Assembly: GCA_030041385.1 (NCBI GenBank)
Contig: JASHNY010000196.1
Coordinates: forward strand, 1-43,554
Direction: 5' to 3'
From: Alphaproteobacteria bacterium
Lineage (GTDB): Bacteria; Pseudomonadota; Alphaproteobacteria; ATCC43930; CGMCC-115725
Length of the DNA stretch: 43,554 bases
Below are positions 9,116 to 18,094 of this stretch, one piece after another (within the stretch, counting starts at the first letter, position 1; each line of letters starts with the position of its first letter). The notes under the pieces are model-generated. The model had not been told where the DNA came from and ran no database searches. It saw nothing but the letters and a program-made list of their open reading frames with translations. A program made the position numbers and the translations under genes.

Positions 9116-10756
9116 ATGGCCGGCCCTTACGACACCGGGCTCGAGAAGAACGCGGCAAATTTCGTGCCGCTGTCGCCGATCGGGTTCCTGCTGCGCACTG
9201 CCACGATCTATCCGAACCGCACTGCGGTCGTCGAGCCTGCCCCGGCGAAAGCCGGGGGCAGTCGCCGCTATACCTGGCGACAGGTACTCGAACGCTGCCG
9301 GCGCTTGGCCGGCGCGCTGACGGCGCACGGGGTCGGCCGCGGTGATACGGTCGCCCTGATGGCTCCCAACGTGCCGGAGGCGTTCGAGGCGCATTTCGGC
9401 GTGCCGATGGCCGGGGCGGTATTGAATGCGCTGAACATCCGCCTCGACGCCGAGACGATCGCCTTCATCCTCAAGCACGGTGAGGCCAAGGTGCTGCTCA
9501 CCGACACCGAATTCGCCCCGGTGATCGGCCGCGCCCTGGCCCTGCTGGACAGGAAGCCGCTGGTTATCGACATCGCCGACCCGGCCGGACCCGGCGGCGA
9601 GCGGCTCGGGACCCTCGATTACGACGCGCTGATCGCCGGCGGCGACCCCGATTTCGCCCCGGTCCGGCCGCGCGACGAATGGGACGCGATCGCGCTGAAC
9701 TACACCTCGGGCACGACCGGCAACCCCAAGGGCGTCGTCTACCACCACCGCGGCACCTATCTGAATGCGATCGGCAACATCCTGGTATGGGGCCTGCGGC
9801 AGCACCCGGTCTATCTGTGGACCCTGCCGATGTTCCACTGCAACGGCTGGTGCTTTCCGTGGACCGTGACGGCGCTCGCGGGGACCCATGTGTGCCTGCG
9901 CCGGGTCGAGGCGCCGGCGATCTACGATGCGATCGAGCGCGAGGGCGTCACCCACCTGTGCGGCGCGCCGGTGGTGATGAACGCGCTGTTGAACGCGCGT
10001 GGCCCCAACAATCCCTTGCCCCGTCCGGTCGAGATGATGACCGCCGGTTCGGCGCCGCCGGCCGCGGTGATCCAGGGCATGGAAAAGCTCGGCTTCAAGA
10101 TCACCCATGTCTATGGGCTGACCGAGGTGTTCGGCCCGTCGGTGATCTGCGCCTGGCACGACGAATGGGATGCGCTCGACGCCGACGCTCGCGCCCGCCT
10201 GAAGGCGCGGCAGGGCGTCGCCTACCCGGTACTCGAAGGGCTGACGGTCGCGGACCCGGCGACGCTGGACCCTGTGCCGGCCGACGGCGAGACGATGGGC
10301 GAGATCTTCATGCGCGGCAATATCGTCATGAAGGGATATCTGAAGAACCCGCAGGCCACCGAGGAAGCATTTGCCGGGGGCTGGTTCCACACCGGCGACC
10401 TCGGCGTCATGCACGAAGACGGCTATATCGAGATCAAGGACCGCTCGAAAGACATCATCATTTCGGGCGGCGAGAACATCTCGACGATCGAGGTCGAGGA
10501 TGTGCTCTACCGGCACCCCGCCGTGCTCGAAGCCGCGATCGTCGCCCGGCCCGACAAGCAATGGGGCGAAATCCCCTGCGCCTTTGTCACGTTGAAAGAC
10601 GGCGCCAGCGCCAGCGCGGCCGACATCATCGCCTTTTGCCGCGACCGCCTCGCTCATTTCAAGGCGCCGCGCCACGTGATCTTCGGGCCGCTGCCGAAAA
10701 CCTCGACCGGCAAGATCCAGAAGTTCGTGCTCAGGGACCGAGCGAAGGTCGAGTGA
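9116..10756 (+). CDS. Acyl-CoA synthetase (AMP-dependent ligase, DmdB/medium-chain type)
   Basis: 546 residues. It activates a carboxylic acid to its CoA thioester through an acyl-adenylate. The P-loop YTSGTTGNPKGVVYHH, the MFHCNGWCFPW segment, the A5 motif VYGLTEVFG, the hinge KDRSKDIIISGGENIS and the catalytic lysine motif PKTSTGKIQKFVLR are all visible. MFHCNGW is common in medium/long-chain and 3-methylthiopropionate ligases (FadD3/DmdB-like). It follows the GFA gene by 2 bp and converges on kup. The substrate is not deducible. Confidence 0.88.
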   Translation: MAGPYDTGLEKNAANFVPLSPIGFLLRTATIYPNRTAVVEPAPAKAGGSRRYTWRQVLERCRRLAGALTAHGVGRGDTVALMAPNVPEAFEAHFGVPMAGAVLNALNIRLDAETIAFILKHGEAKVLLTDTEFAPVIGRALALLDRKPLVIDIADPAGPGGERLGTLDYDALIAGGDPDFAPVRPRDEWDAIALNYTSGTTGNPKGVVYHHRGTYLNAIGNILVWGLRQHPVYLWTLPMFHCNGWCFPWTVTALAGTHVCLRRVEAPAIYDAIEREGVTHLCGAPVVMNALLNARGPNNPLPRPVEMMTAGSAPPAAVIQGMEKLGFKITHVYGLTEVFGPSVICAWHDEWDALDADARARLKARQGVAYPVLEGLTVADPATLDPVPADGETMGEIFMRGNIVMKGYLKNPQATEEAFAGGWFHTGDLGVMHEDGYIEIKDRSKDIIISGGENISTIEVEDVLYRHPAVLEAAIVARPDKQWGEIPCAFVTLKDGASASAADIIAFCRDRLAHFKAPRHVIFGPLPKTSTGKIQKFVLRDRAKVE

Positions 10757-10788
10757 GTTTGGCGCGCCTCACCTATCCTGGGCGGCGC

Positions 10789-12735
10789 TTAAATCTCGAT
10801 CTGGCGGCCGATCTCGACGAAATTGCCCGGCGGCAGGTTGAACAGGTCCACCGCATGCACCGCGTTGCGAAACAGGAACGCGAACACCGGAAGCTGCCAG
10901 CGGTGCAAATAGCGGGCCTCGCGGTCGCGGATCACCTGGTCGCGGCTGCTGAGGTAGACGGCTTTGTCGAAATCGACCGGGCAGCCGCGCGCCTTGGCGC
11001 CGCGCAACGCGGCCGTCAGGTCGGGCACCTCGACAAACCCGTAATGAACGGTCATCTCCCACAGGCCGGGAAACACCTCGCTCAGCTCCAGCCGCTTGGC
11101 GGGATTGACACGCGGCCGCATCTCGAAGGCGACCGTCAGCGCGATCAAGGTTTCGGGCAGGGCGCTGAACTGGTCGAGGTGCTGTACCATCTGCGGCGGA
11201 ATCTTCTCGGTCATCCGCGTCAGGAAGATCGCCGTGCCGGGAACGCGCGCGATGGTCTTGCGTCGCAGCCGCCGCTGGAACTGCGCCGGCGTCATCGCCA
11301 CCGCCTGTTGCTTGCGCTGCATCGCCGCGACGCCCTGACGCCAGGTCGTCATGATCGCGAAGATGATCGCTCCCAGGATCAGCGGGAACCAGCCGCCGTC
11401 TGCGATCTTCAGCAGATTGGCCGAGAAGAAGGCGAAATCCACCAGCAGAAAGATGCCGCTGGTCAGCGCCGCCACCGGGATCGACCAGTGCCAGCGGCTG
11501 CGCATCAGATTGTAGAGCAGCGCCGTGGTCAGCAGCATCGTGGTTGATACGGCGGTGCCGTATGCGCCGGCGAGCCGCGCCGAGCTGCCGAAGGCGACCG
11601 TCAGCCCCACCGTCAAGACCATCATGATCCAGTTGACGGTCGGCACGTAGATCTGGCCGTACTCGGTATCGGAGGTCTGGCGGATGCGCAGCCCCGGAAA
11701 CCAGCCGAGCTGAACCGCCTGCCGGGTCAACGAGAACGAGCCGGTGATGATTGCCTGGCTGGCGATGACCGTCGCCACCGTCGCCAACACCACGAGAGGA
11801 TAGATGGCCCAGCCCGGCGCCAGCCGGAAAAACGGGCTGCCGTAGGCGCCGTCGCCCGGCTGCCCCGCGGTCAGCAACGCGACCTGGCCGGCATAGTTGA
11901 GCAGCAGGGCGGGCAGGACGACCAGATACCAGGAGGCGCGGATCGCATTCTTGCCGATATGACCGATATCGGCGTAAAGCGCCTCGGCCCCGGTCAGCGC
12001 CAGGAAAACCCCGCCCAGCACGGCAAGGCCCTTCCACCCGCCATGGGCGAGAAAACCGATCGCGTAAAGCGGGTCGACCGCGATCACCACCCCGGGGTGA
12101 TGCCAGACGCCGCGGATGCCGAGCGCGCCGATCACAACAAACCACAACAACATCACCGGGCCCAGCACCGCTCCGAGACGCGCCGTTCCCCGGTGCTGCA
12201 TGGCGAACAGGATCAATAGGATCACCACCGAGAGGGGCATCACGTAACGCTGCAGCGCCGTGCTGGCGACGTTGACCCCCTCGATCGCGCTCAGCACCGA
12301 GATTGCCGGCGTGATGACCCCGTCGCCATAGATCAGCGCCGCCCCAAACAGCCCCATCACGACTAGCGCCGGGGCGCGGCTGAACCCCGGTCCGGCAACC
12401 AGCGACATCAGCGCGAGGATGCCGCCCTCGCCGTGGTTGTCGGCGCGCATCACGAACAGGCAGTACTTGACCGACACGACGATCACGAGTGCCCAGAAAA
12501 TCAGCGACAGCACGCCGAGCGCCACCGCTGGCGAAAACCGCCCGCCGACGCCTTCGATCACCGCCGGCAGCGTGTACAGCGGGCTGGTGCCGAGGTCGCC
12601 ATAGACGATGCCAAGTGCGATCAGCGCCGCCGCAGGAGTCGCCCGGGGCGGCGCCGGCGCCCGCACGGTATCCGCGCCGGCATACCCGTTAGGCTTTGAC
12701 GGCTTCGGCGGCTTCTGTCGGCGGCGGGGCGGCAT
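10789..12735 (-). CDS. kup: Kup-family low-affinity potassium transporter
   Basis: 648 residues, close to E. coli Kup (622). A K+:H+ symporter of the inner membrane. The first helix carries ALGIVYGDLGTSPLYTLP, the family signature, followed by about 12 hydrophobic segments. The C-terminal 200 residues are a soluble domain with VPGTAIFLTRMTEKIPPQMV and end in FVEIGRQIEI. The N-terminus is a basic, proline-rich tail. The ATG at 12735 was chosen; a TTG at 12786 would add 17 residues and neither has a clear ribosome site. It lies 132 bp downstream of the second TauD gene on the same strand. Confidence 0.93.
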   Translation of the reverse strand: MPPRRRQKPPKPSKPNGYAGADTVRAPAPPRATPAAALIALGIVYGDLGTSPLYTLPAVIEGVGGRFSPAVALGVLSLIFWALVIVVSVKYCLFVMRADNHGEGGILALMSLVAGPGFSRAPALVVMGLFGAALIYGDGVITPAISVLSAIEGVNVASTALQRYVMPLSVVILLILFAMQHRGTARLGAVLGPVMLLWFVVIGALGIRGVWHHPGVVIAVDPLYAIGFLAHGGWKGLAVLGGVFLALTGAEALYADIGHIGKNAIRASWYLVVLPALLLNYAGQVALLTAGQPGDGAYGSPFFRLAPGWAIYPLVVLATVATVIASQAIITGSFSLTRQAVQLGWFPGLRIRQTSDTEYGQIYVPTVNWIMMVLTVGLTVAFGSSARLAGAYGTAVSTTMLLTTALLYNLMRSRWHWSIPVAALTSGIFLLVDFAFFSANLLKIADGGWFPLILGAIIFAIMTTWRQGVAAMQRKQQAVAMTPAQFQRRLRRKTIARVPGTAIFLTRMTEKIPPQMVQHLDQFSALPETLIALTVAFEMRPRVNPAKRLELSEVFPGLWEMTVHYGFVEVPDLTAALRGAKARGCPVDFDKAVYLSSRDQVIRDREARYLHRWQLPVFAFLFRNAVHAVDLFNLPPGNFVEIGRQIEI

Positions 12736-12867
12736 TCCGTGGGTATGAGGCTGGAGGGCTGCTGAGCAAACGGCGCCCACCAGCAAATCATCACTGTGCC
12801 AGCCGGCAAAACGCCTTGACGCGCGGAGGGACCTGCTCCAGCCGTCAGGCGAAGCGGCTGGGCGCGC

Positions 12868-13743
12868 CTAATACGGGCGGTCGCCCTTGACCGTGACGCG
12901 GTTGCCGGAGCGGGTGTGCGGCCAGTAATCCCACATCGCGTGGTGCTGCACGCAGCGATTGTCCCAGAACGCGATCGAGTTCTCCTGCCAGCGGAACCGG
13001 CATTGGAACAGAGGGTTGGCCATGTGCTTGTAGAGGTAGTTCAGAATTCCGGTGCTCTCGTCGCGCGGGATGCCGTTGATGTAGCGGGTGAAGCCCTCGT
13101 TGACATAGAGCGCCTTTTTGCCAGTCACCGGGTGGGTGCGCACGACCGGGTGGTCGGCAAACGGATAGCTCTCCTTGTCCTTGATCCCGTAATTGGCGTA
13201 CTGGCCCCGGTAGTGTTCGCCGGTGTGCCGCGCCGTGAGGCCCTCCAGGTAGGTCTTCATGCGGTCCGACAACGCCTCGTACGCCGCATACATGTTCGCG
13301 AACAGCGTATCGCCGCCCTTGGGCGGACATTTCCGGATGTAGAGGATGCTGCCCATCGGCGGTTCGGGATCGCATGACACATCGCTGTGCCAGCCCTCGC
13401 CGTTGGCCCGCGGCGAATCCTTGTCGGCATAAATGATCATCAATTCGGGATGGCCGGGCTCCGCCGGCGCCGCCGGGTGAATATGCAGCTCGCCGAACCT
13501 GCGCCCGAAATCGAGATGCTGTTCCTGGGTCAGGTGCTGATCGCGAAAAAAGATCACGCAGTTCTCGGTCAACGCGCGGTGGATCTCGTCCATCTGCTGG
13601 TTGCTGATGTCGCGCAGGTCGACCCCATCGATCTCGCCACCGATGATCGGGGTCAGCTTATCGACGGTGATCGTCTCGTAGGGCGCGCCTTCGTCGGCGA
13701 CATGCTTGATGCGAGGTCCGCTGCGATCGCGAAACAGGGTCAT
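12868..13743 (-). CDS. TauD/TfdA-family Fe(II)/2-oxoglutarate dioxygenase (copy 2)
   Basis: 291 residues. The iron motif HSD in GEGWHSDVSCD, the distal His in CVQHHAMWDYWPHTRSGNRV and the following Arg define the family. It is closer in length to taurine dioxygenase than copy 1 and differs from it throughout, for example IHPAAPAEPGHPE near residue 90. The ATG at 13743 follows AAAGGAG, a good site; the in-frame extension to 13788 is rejected. It is downstream of a ydcH-like gene on the same strand and upstream of kup. The substrate is unknown and no sulfonate transporter lies adjacent. Confidence 0.87.
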   Translation of the reverse strand: MTLFRDRSGPRIKHVADEGAPYETITVDKLTPIIGGEIDGVDLRDISNQQMDEIHRALTENCVIFFRDQHLTQEQHLDFGRRFGELHIHPAAPAEPGHPELMIIYADKDSPRANGEGWHSDVSCDPEPPMGSILYIRKCPPKGGDTLFANMYAAYEALSDRMKTYLEGLTARHTGEHYRGQYANYGIKDKESYPFADHPVVRTHPVTGKKALYVNEGFTRYINGIPRDESTGILNYLYKHMANPLFQCRFRWQENSIAFWDNRCVQHHAMWDYWPHTRSGNRVTVKGDRPY

Positions 13744-13783
13744 GGCGGGACTCCTTTGTGCACACGAGCCGCCCCGACACATT

Positions 13784-13809
13784 GTCATTGCGGGCGTGCC
13801 GGCGCAATC
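13784..13809. repeat. Possible degenerate half-copy of the 25944 palindromic repeat
   Basis: 26 bases starting GTCATTGCG and ending GCAATC resemble the left arm of the repeat at 25944-26029, with several mismatches in the middle. It lies in the 110 bp gap between tauD copy 2 and a ydcH-like gene. Resemblance by eye only. Confidence 0.3.
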
Positions 13810-13853
13810 GCGCGCCTCCGCGCGGCTCGTTCACGCAAATGCGGATTCGGGCC

Positions 13854-14021
13854 CTAATGCCGTTCGAGCTGGTAGAGTTCGTCCTTGATGCGCAATTTCT
13901 GCCGCTTCAGGTCGGCGATCGCGTCATGGTTGGGCAGCGGCCTGGTATTCTCCTCGTCGATCGCGCGTTCGAGCGCCGCGTGCTGCTGCTTGAGCACCTC
14001 GATGCGATCGTTCAGGGACAT
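13854..14021 (-). CDS. YdcH family (DUF465) small coiled-coil protein, copy 1
   Basis: 55 residues, nearly all one charged helix: LNDRIEVLKQQHAALERAIDEE, then the family's HDAIADLKRQKLRIKDELYQLE. DUF465 proteins of this size are common in alphaproteobacteria and have no settled function. The ATG at 14021 follows AGGAGAAACCGC; a longer frame to 14051 adds an unconserved tail. A second YdcH protein lies 1.3 kb away at 15370. Confidence 0.83.
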   Translation of the reverse strand: MSLNDRIEVLKQQHAALERAIDEENTRPLPNHDAIADLKRQKLRIKDELYQLERH

Positions 14022-14158
14022 GCGGTTTCTCCTGCGATGACAAGCCGGCATTCGATGGTACTGCCGATGGCGACCGCCGGCCAGGGATTGTCACATCCCC
14101 GTCATCGAGATATGCCGCAGCGAGCAGGATCAAGGGACAAAATCGCGGCGAGGGTGAG

Positions 14159-14800
14159 ATGCGACAACAAGGCGAGCGCCGGCGCCTGATCGTCGGCATC
14201 AGCGGCGCCTCCGGAATCGTCTACGGCGCCCGGCTGCTGCAGATATTGCGGAGGCTTCCGATCGAGACCCACCTGGTGATGAGCCGCGCCGCGGAGGTTA
14301 CGCTGGCGCTCGAAACCGAGCTGAAGCCGGCCGATTTGCGCGCCTGCGCCGATGTCGTCCATTCGATCGGCGACATGGCGGCGTCGATTTCCTCGGGGTC
14401 GTTTCCGACGATGGGCATGATCGTCGCCCCGTGCTCGATCCGCAGCATGGCCGAGATCGCCACCGGCGCGACGACCACGCTGTTGACCCGCGCTGCGGAT
14501 GTCGTGCTCAAGGAACGCCGGCGCCTCGTCCTGATGGTGCGCGAAACGCCGCTCCACATCGGTCACCTGCGCACGATGACGGCATTGTCGGAAATGGGCG
14601 CGGTCATCGCGCCGCCGGTGCCGGCCTTTTACGCCAAGCCGCAATCGCTGGACGAGATGGTCGACCAGAGCCTCGGCCGCGTGCTCGACCTGTTCGGGCT
14701 CGATTCCGGGACCGTCCGCCGCTGGGGTGAGACGCCGGAACCGGGCGAACCGCCGCTGCGTTCGGCGCCGCGCCGGCGCACGATCAGCGACCGCGAATGA
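14159..14800 (+). CDS. ubiX: UbiX flavin prenyltransferase
   Basis: 213 residues. UbiX joins a dimethylallyl group to FMN, giving the prenylated flavin used by UbiD-type decarboxylases, including the one in ubiquinone synthesis. Motifs: GISGASGIVYG near the N-terminus (FMN phosphate), SSGSFPTMGMIVAPCS, LLTRAADVVLKERRRLVLMVRETPLH, and AFYAKPQSLDEMV. The C-terminal 25 residues after the family core are Pro/Arg-rich. Its 3' end overlaps the convergent TIGR02444 gene by 17 bp. UbiD itself is not in the window. Confidence 0.92.
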   Translation: MRQQGERRRLIVGISGASGIVYGARLLQILRRLPIETHLVMSRAAEVTLALETELKPADLRACADVVHSIGDMAASISSGSFPTMGMIVAPCSIRSMAEIATGATTTLLTRAADVVLKERRRLVLMVRETPLHIGHLRTMTALSEMGAVIAPPVPAFYAKPQSLDEMVDQSLGRVLDLFGLDSGTVRRWGETPEPGEPPLRSAPRRRTISDRE

Positions 14801-15305
14801 ACCGATCGAGCGCCCGGCGCAGCGTTTCCGCCTCGGGCGCCGCGGAAGCAGCCCCGAGACAGGCCGCGAGATTGGCTGCCGCAACCGCGCCGCGGTCCGC
14901 CGTCGCGGTGGTTCGGGGCGCCGGCAGCGTTGCCGTCAGCCGCGCCTGCACCAGCCGCTCCGCAGCGATTTCGAGCGCTCCGATGCGCTGCCGCAGGGCT
15001 TGGATGTCGGGGTCCGGAACGGGGCGAAGCCGGCGCCGCAGCCGGCGCAATTCGGCGATCACCGCGTCTCGGAGCGGCGCCGCGGCAGCCTCGGCTGCGG
15101 CGAGGCCGGCGGCGTCGACCACCTGACACCGGGTAACGGCCAGCCACAGCGAAAACAGGACCAGATTGACGTCGCACCCGCGCCGATCTTGCAGCGCGAT
15201 CAACGCCTCGGCGACGCCGGGCTCGCCATAGAAGACGAGCGAAAACCGCCAGAATGCCTCGCTGTCGGCGCGCCGTCGGCGGGCCTCGTTGATTTTGGCC
15301 GCCAT
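14784..15305 (-). CDS. TIGR02444 (DUF2390) family protein
   Basis: 173 residues. The N-terminal AFWRFSLVFYGEPGVAEALIALQDRRGCDVNLVLFSLWLA is the hallmark of the TIGR02444/DUF2390 family, small cytoplasmic proteins of unknown function. The rest is alanine/arginine-rich helix. The start at 15305 gives MAAKINEARRRRADSEAFW, the usual family N-terminus; the frame runs open to 15509 but that part overlaps the opposite ydcH gene. The end overlaps ubiX by 17 bp on the other strand. Confidence 0.8.
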   Translation of the reverse strand: MAAKINEARRRRADSEAFWRFSLVFYGEPGVAEALIALQDRRGCDVNLVLFSLWLAVTRCQVVDAAGLAAAEAAAAPLRDAVIAELRRLRRRLRPVPDPDIQALRQRIGALEIAAERLVQARLTATLPAPRTTATADRGAVAAANLAACLGAASAAPEAETLRRALDRFIRGR

Positions 15306-15337
15306 TGCCCGCTCTCCCGCGACCGGCGTCAAATTCG

Positions 15338-15346
15338 TGCTATAAT
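15338..15346 (+). promoter_or_regulatory. Extended -10 promoter element before ydcH copy 2
   Basis: TGCTATAAT, a perfect extended -10 box (TGnTATAAT), lies 24 bp before the ATG at 15370. No good -35 is visible, which fits an extended -10 promoter. Start of transcription would be near 15353. Confidence 0.5.
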
Positions 15347-15369
15347 GTGGACCTGAACGAGCCTCTGCG

Positions 15370-15573
15370 ATGGACCTCGACGTCGAAGCGCTGAAAGCCA
15401 AATTGTCCGCTCTCAGGACAGAACATCGCGATCTCGACGACGTGATCGCGCGCATCGTTGAGTGTGCCCCGTTCGACCAGTTGCAATTGCAGCGGCTCAA
15501 AAAGCGCAAGCTGGCTCTGAAGGATCAGATCTCGAAGATCGAAAGCGAGCTGCTGCCCGACATCATCGCGTAG
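15370..15573 (+). CDS. YdcH family (DUF465) small coiled-coil protein, copy 2
   Basis: 67 residues. LKAKLSALRTEHRDLDDVIARI followed by DQLQLQRLKKRKLALKDQISKIESELLPD is a classic DUF465/YdcH sequence, the second half matching the LKRQKLRIKDEL part of copy 1 at 13854. One long helix is expected. It has its own extended -10 promoter, sits in the 64 bp divergent gap from the TIGR02444 gene and ends 1 bp from the convergent GGDEF gene. Function unknown. Confidence 0.85.
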   Translation: MDLDVEALKAKLSALRTEHRDLDDVIARIVECAPFDQLQLQRLKKRKLALKDQISKIESELLPDIIA

Positions 15574-15574
15574 C

Positions 15575-16285
15575 TCAGCGAGACGGCGCGCGTTTCTGAC
15601 GGTACATGGCGCGGTCTGCGGCTTCGATCGCAACCTGCGCATCGTCCCGCCCGGAAAACGAATAGACCCCGTGAGCCGCGCTCAGCGCGATGTCGGCGCC
15701 GGCCCAGTGCAGCGGCGTCGAACCGATCGCCTCGGCCAGCGCGGCCGCCTTGCGGTTGGCCTGTTCCTGGCTGGTATGCGCCAGGATGACGCCGAACTCG
15801 TCGCCGCCGAGGCGGCCGACAATGTCGCTCGACCGGACATTATCGAGCAGCAGCTTGGCCACCAGCCGCAGCGCCGCGTCGCCAGCGAGATGACCGTAGG
15901 TATCGTTGATCTGTTTCATGCCGTTGACGTCGAAATAGACGACGCTCGACGGCACACCGTAGCGCTTGGTGAAGGCGATCATGCGGGTCAGTTCCCGCAC
16001 AAAGGCGCGGCGGTTGGCGATGGGCGTCAGCGCGTCCTCGTCGGCCAGCCGTTCGAGCTGGGAGATCTGGGCGCGCGCTTCGGCGAGTTCGCGGCGCAGT
16101 TCGTCGCCCTCGGCTGCAAGCCGCGCCAGCACGGCGCGCACCTGAGGGGTCAATTCCGCTTCGGGCAGCCCAGCGGCGAGCACCAGCTCCGGCGGCTCCT
16201 CCGCGGCATCCGAGTCCGCCTCGGCCGATCGCCCGCGACGCGGTCGCTCGACGCCGGACGACACCCTTTGTGCAATGTTCTGCAT
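15575..16285 (-). CDS. GGDEF-domain diguanylate cyclase
   Basis: 236 residues. Makes cyclic di-GMP from two GTP. The N-terminal 45 residues are low-complexity and acidic; residues 48-82 form a likely coiled coil (LARLAAEGDELRRELAEARA), then the GGDEF domain begins at DALTPIANRRAFVREL. The active-site GGDEF is intact at 160-164, with an inhibitory RxxD site (RSSD, 151-154) exactly five residues before it, so product inhibition is likely. No transmembrane segment or sensory domain is visible. The start at 16285 gives MQNIAQRV; longer in-frame starts run into the purE upstream region. Confidence 0.88.
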   Translation of the reverse strand: MQNIAQRVSSGVERPRRGRSAEADSDAAEEPPELVLAAGLPEAELTPQVRAVLARLAAEGDELRRELAEARAQISQLERLADEDALTPIANRRAFVRELTRMIAFTKRYGVPSSVVYFDVNGMKQINDTYGHLAGDAALRLVAKLLLDNVRSSDIVGRLGGDEFGVILAHTSQEQANRKAAALAEAIGSTPLHWAGADIALSAAHGVYSFSGRDDAQVAIEAADRAMYRQKRAPSR

Positions 16286-16434
16286 GCGCCAGCCGCGCCT
16301 CCCCCGCTCGCGGATGGATTCGACAACGCTAAGGCCCCGCTTCTCTATAAGCGACAATACCGGGCCGCCAAAGCGAAGAATTCGCCCCTGGCTTGTAGAC
16401 GCCCGCGCCGCCACCAGCGACGCCCGAGCGCGCC

Positions 16435-16462
16435 TTGCCCGTCGGCGCAACGCCCCTATAAT
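16435..16462 (+). promoter_or_regulatory. Sigma-70 promoter for purE-purK
   Basis: TTGCCC at 16435-16440 and a perfect TATAAT at 16457-16462, spaced 16 bp, lie 45 bp before the purE ATG. The rest of the 220 bp gap to the GGDEF start holds no recognisable riboswitch. Confidence 0.55.
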
Positions 16463-16506
16463 GCCGCCCCTTGCGGCCTACCCGGCCCTGGCGCGACAGG
16501 AGCGGC

Positions 16507-17001
16507 ATGAGCGAAGCCGGCCCGGCTGTGGGCATCATCATGGGCAGCCAGTCCGACTGGGAAACGATGCGGCATGCTGCCGAAACGCTCGATCGGCTCG
16601 CCATTCCCTACGAGACCCGAATCGTCTCCGCCCACCGTACCCCGGACCGGCTCTACGATTATGCCCGGACGGCCGAGGTGCGCGGCCTCAAGCTCATCAT
16701 TGCCGGCGCCGGAGGCGCGGCGCACCTGCCCGGCATGACCGCGGCGCTAAGCCCGCTGCCGGTGCTCGGCGTCCCGGTCGAAAGCCGCGCCCTGAAAGGC
16801 ATGGACAGCCTGCTTTCGATCGTGCAGATGCCGGCCGGAATTCCGGTGGCGAGCTTTGCCATCGGCCCGTCGGGCGCCACCAATGCGGCGCTGTTCGCGG
16901 CGGCGATACTCGGCCTCGCCGACCCGGCCGTAGCCGCTGCGCTCGCATCCTGGCGCCGAGCGCAGACCAGCAGCGTGGCGGAGCGGCCCGGCAAATCATG
17001 A
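16507..17001 (+). CDS. purE: PurE, N5-carboxyaminoimidazole ribonucleotide mutase
   Basis: 164 residues, the class I PurE length. Converts N5-CAIR to CAIR in purine synthesis. The N-terminal [13 protein letters not shown], the [13 protein letters not shown] catalytic histidine segment, [14 protein letters not shown] and [19 protein letters not shown] are all family landmarks. The ATG at 16507 follows ACAGGAGCGGC. purK starts 13 bp after its stop, giving the usual purEK operon. Confidence 0.96.
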   Translation: MSEAGPAVGIIMGSQSDWETMRHAAETLDRLAIPYETRIVSAHRTPDRLYDYARTAEVRGLKLIIAGAGGAAHLPGMTAALSPLPVLGVPVESRALKGMDSLLSIVQMPAGIPVASFAIGPSGATNAALFAAAILGLADPAVAAALASWRRAQTSSVAERPGKS

Positions 17002-17014
17002 ACCTCGTTTCCGC

Positions 17015-18088
17015 ATGACGATGCTGGCGCCGGGCGCCACAATCGGCATTCTCGGCGGCGGACAACTCGGCCGAATGACGGTGCTCGCCGCCGCTGCGCT
17101 CGGCTATCGCTGCCACGTCTTCGCCGGAGACCGCGACGCGCCGGCCTCGCAGCTCTGCGCCGCCGCGACCATCGCGCCTTTTTCCGACGAGGCGGCGCTG
17201 GCGCGGTTTGCCGCGGCGGTCGATGTCGCCACGTTCGAATTCGAGAACATTCCGGCCGATTCCGTGCGGCGCATTGCCGCGGCTGTCCCCGTGTTGCCGC
17301 GACCTGAGATCCTGGAAATCGCGCAGCACCGCCTCGACGAAAAGAATTTTCTGCGCTCGATCGGAGTCGCCACGACCGAGTTTCGCGCGGTAGAGAGTGA
17401 AGCCGACCTTGCCCCCGCCCTCGCCGCGCTCGGCGCCCCGGCCGTCTTGAAAAGCGTGCGCATGGGCTATGACGGCAAGGGCCAGGCGACCATCGACGCC
17501 GGCACCGAGCCGCGGCAGGCGTGGCGGCGGATGGGCGGCACGCTCGGCATTCTCGAAGCCTTTGTCGATTTCGCCCGCGAAATCTCGGTGGTCGTCGCCC
17601 GCGGCGCCGACGGCGCTTTCGCCGCCTATCCGCCGGTCGAGAACCGCCACGTCGACCATATCCTCGACACAACCATCGCCCCGGCCGCATTGCCGCCCGC
17701 AACGCTGCGCGAGGCCGAGGCGATTGCCCGCCATGTCGCCGAGCGGCTCGACCTGGTCGGTGTGCTTGCGGTCGAGATGTTCGTGACCCGGAGCGGCGGC
17801 CTTCTAGTCAACGAATTGGCGCCGCGGCCGCACAATTCCGGCCACTGGACGATCGACGCCTGCATTACCAGCCAGTTCGAGCAATTGGTGCGGGCAATCT
17901 GCGGCCTGCCGCTGGGCTCGACCGAGCGCCATTCGGACGCGGTGATGAAAAACCTGATCGGCGACGAGGTGGCCCACTGGCGCGACGCGGTCGCCGACCC
18001 CCGCGCCAAGCTCCACCTTTACGGCAAGAAGGTAACGAGGCCCGGCCGCAAGATGGGCCACGTGACCCGGCTCCTGCCGCGGAACTAG
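17015..18088 (+). CDS. purK: PurK, 5-(carboxyamino)imidazole ribonucleotide synthase
   Basis: 357 residues, an ATP-grasp enzyme that makes N5-CAIR from AIR, ATP and bicarbonate for PurE. The N-terminal TIGILGGGQLGRMTVLAA, the segment ATFEFENIP, the grasp strand PAVLKSVRMGYDGKGQ and the metal-site segment LLVNELAPRPHNSGHWTIDA are diagnostic. Starts at 17015 and 17021 are both possible. It ends 6 bp from the convergent COQ9-family gene. Confidence 0.95.
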   Translation: MTMLAPGATIGILGGGQLGRMTVLAAAALGYRCHVFAGDRDAPASQLCAAATIAPFSDEAALARFAAAVDVATFEFENIPADSVRRIAAAVPVLPRPEILEIAQHRLDEKNFLRSIGVATTEFRAVESEADLAPALAALGAPAVLKSVRMGYDGKGQATIDAGTEPRQAWRRMGGTLGILEAFVDFAREISVVVARGADGAFAAYPPVENRHVDHILDTTIAPAALPPATLREAEAIARHVAERLDLVGVLAVEMFVTRSGGLLVNELAPRPHNSGHWTIDACITSQFEQLVRAICGLPLGSTERHSDAVMKNLIGDEVAHWRDAVADPRAKLHLYGKKVTRPGRKMGHVTRLLPRN

Positions 18089-18094
18089 GCGCAC

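Noticed and set aside
9071-10675. 534-codon minus-strand frame inside the acyl-CoA ligase
   Set aside because: Shadow of the ligase gene; no conserved motif.
16286-16506. Possible purine riboswitch before purE
   Set aside because: No conserved aptamer core or stem arrangement was seen; a plain TTGCCC/TATAAT promoter explains the region.
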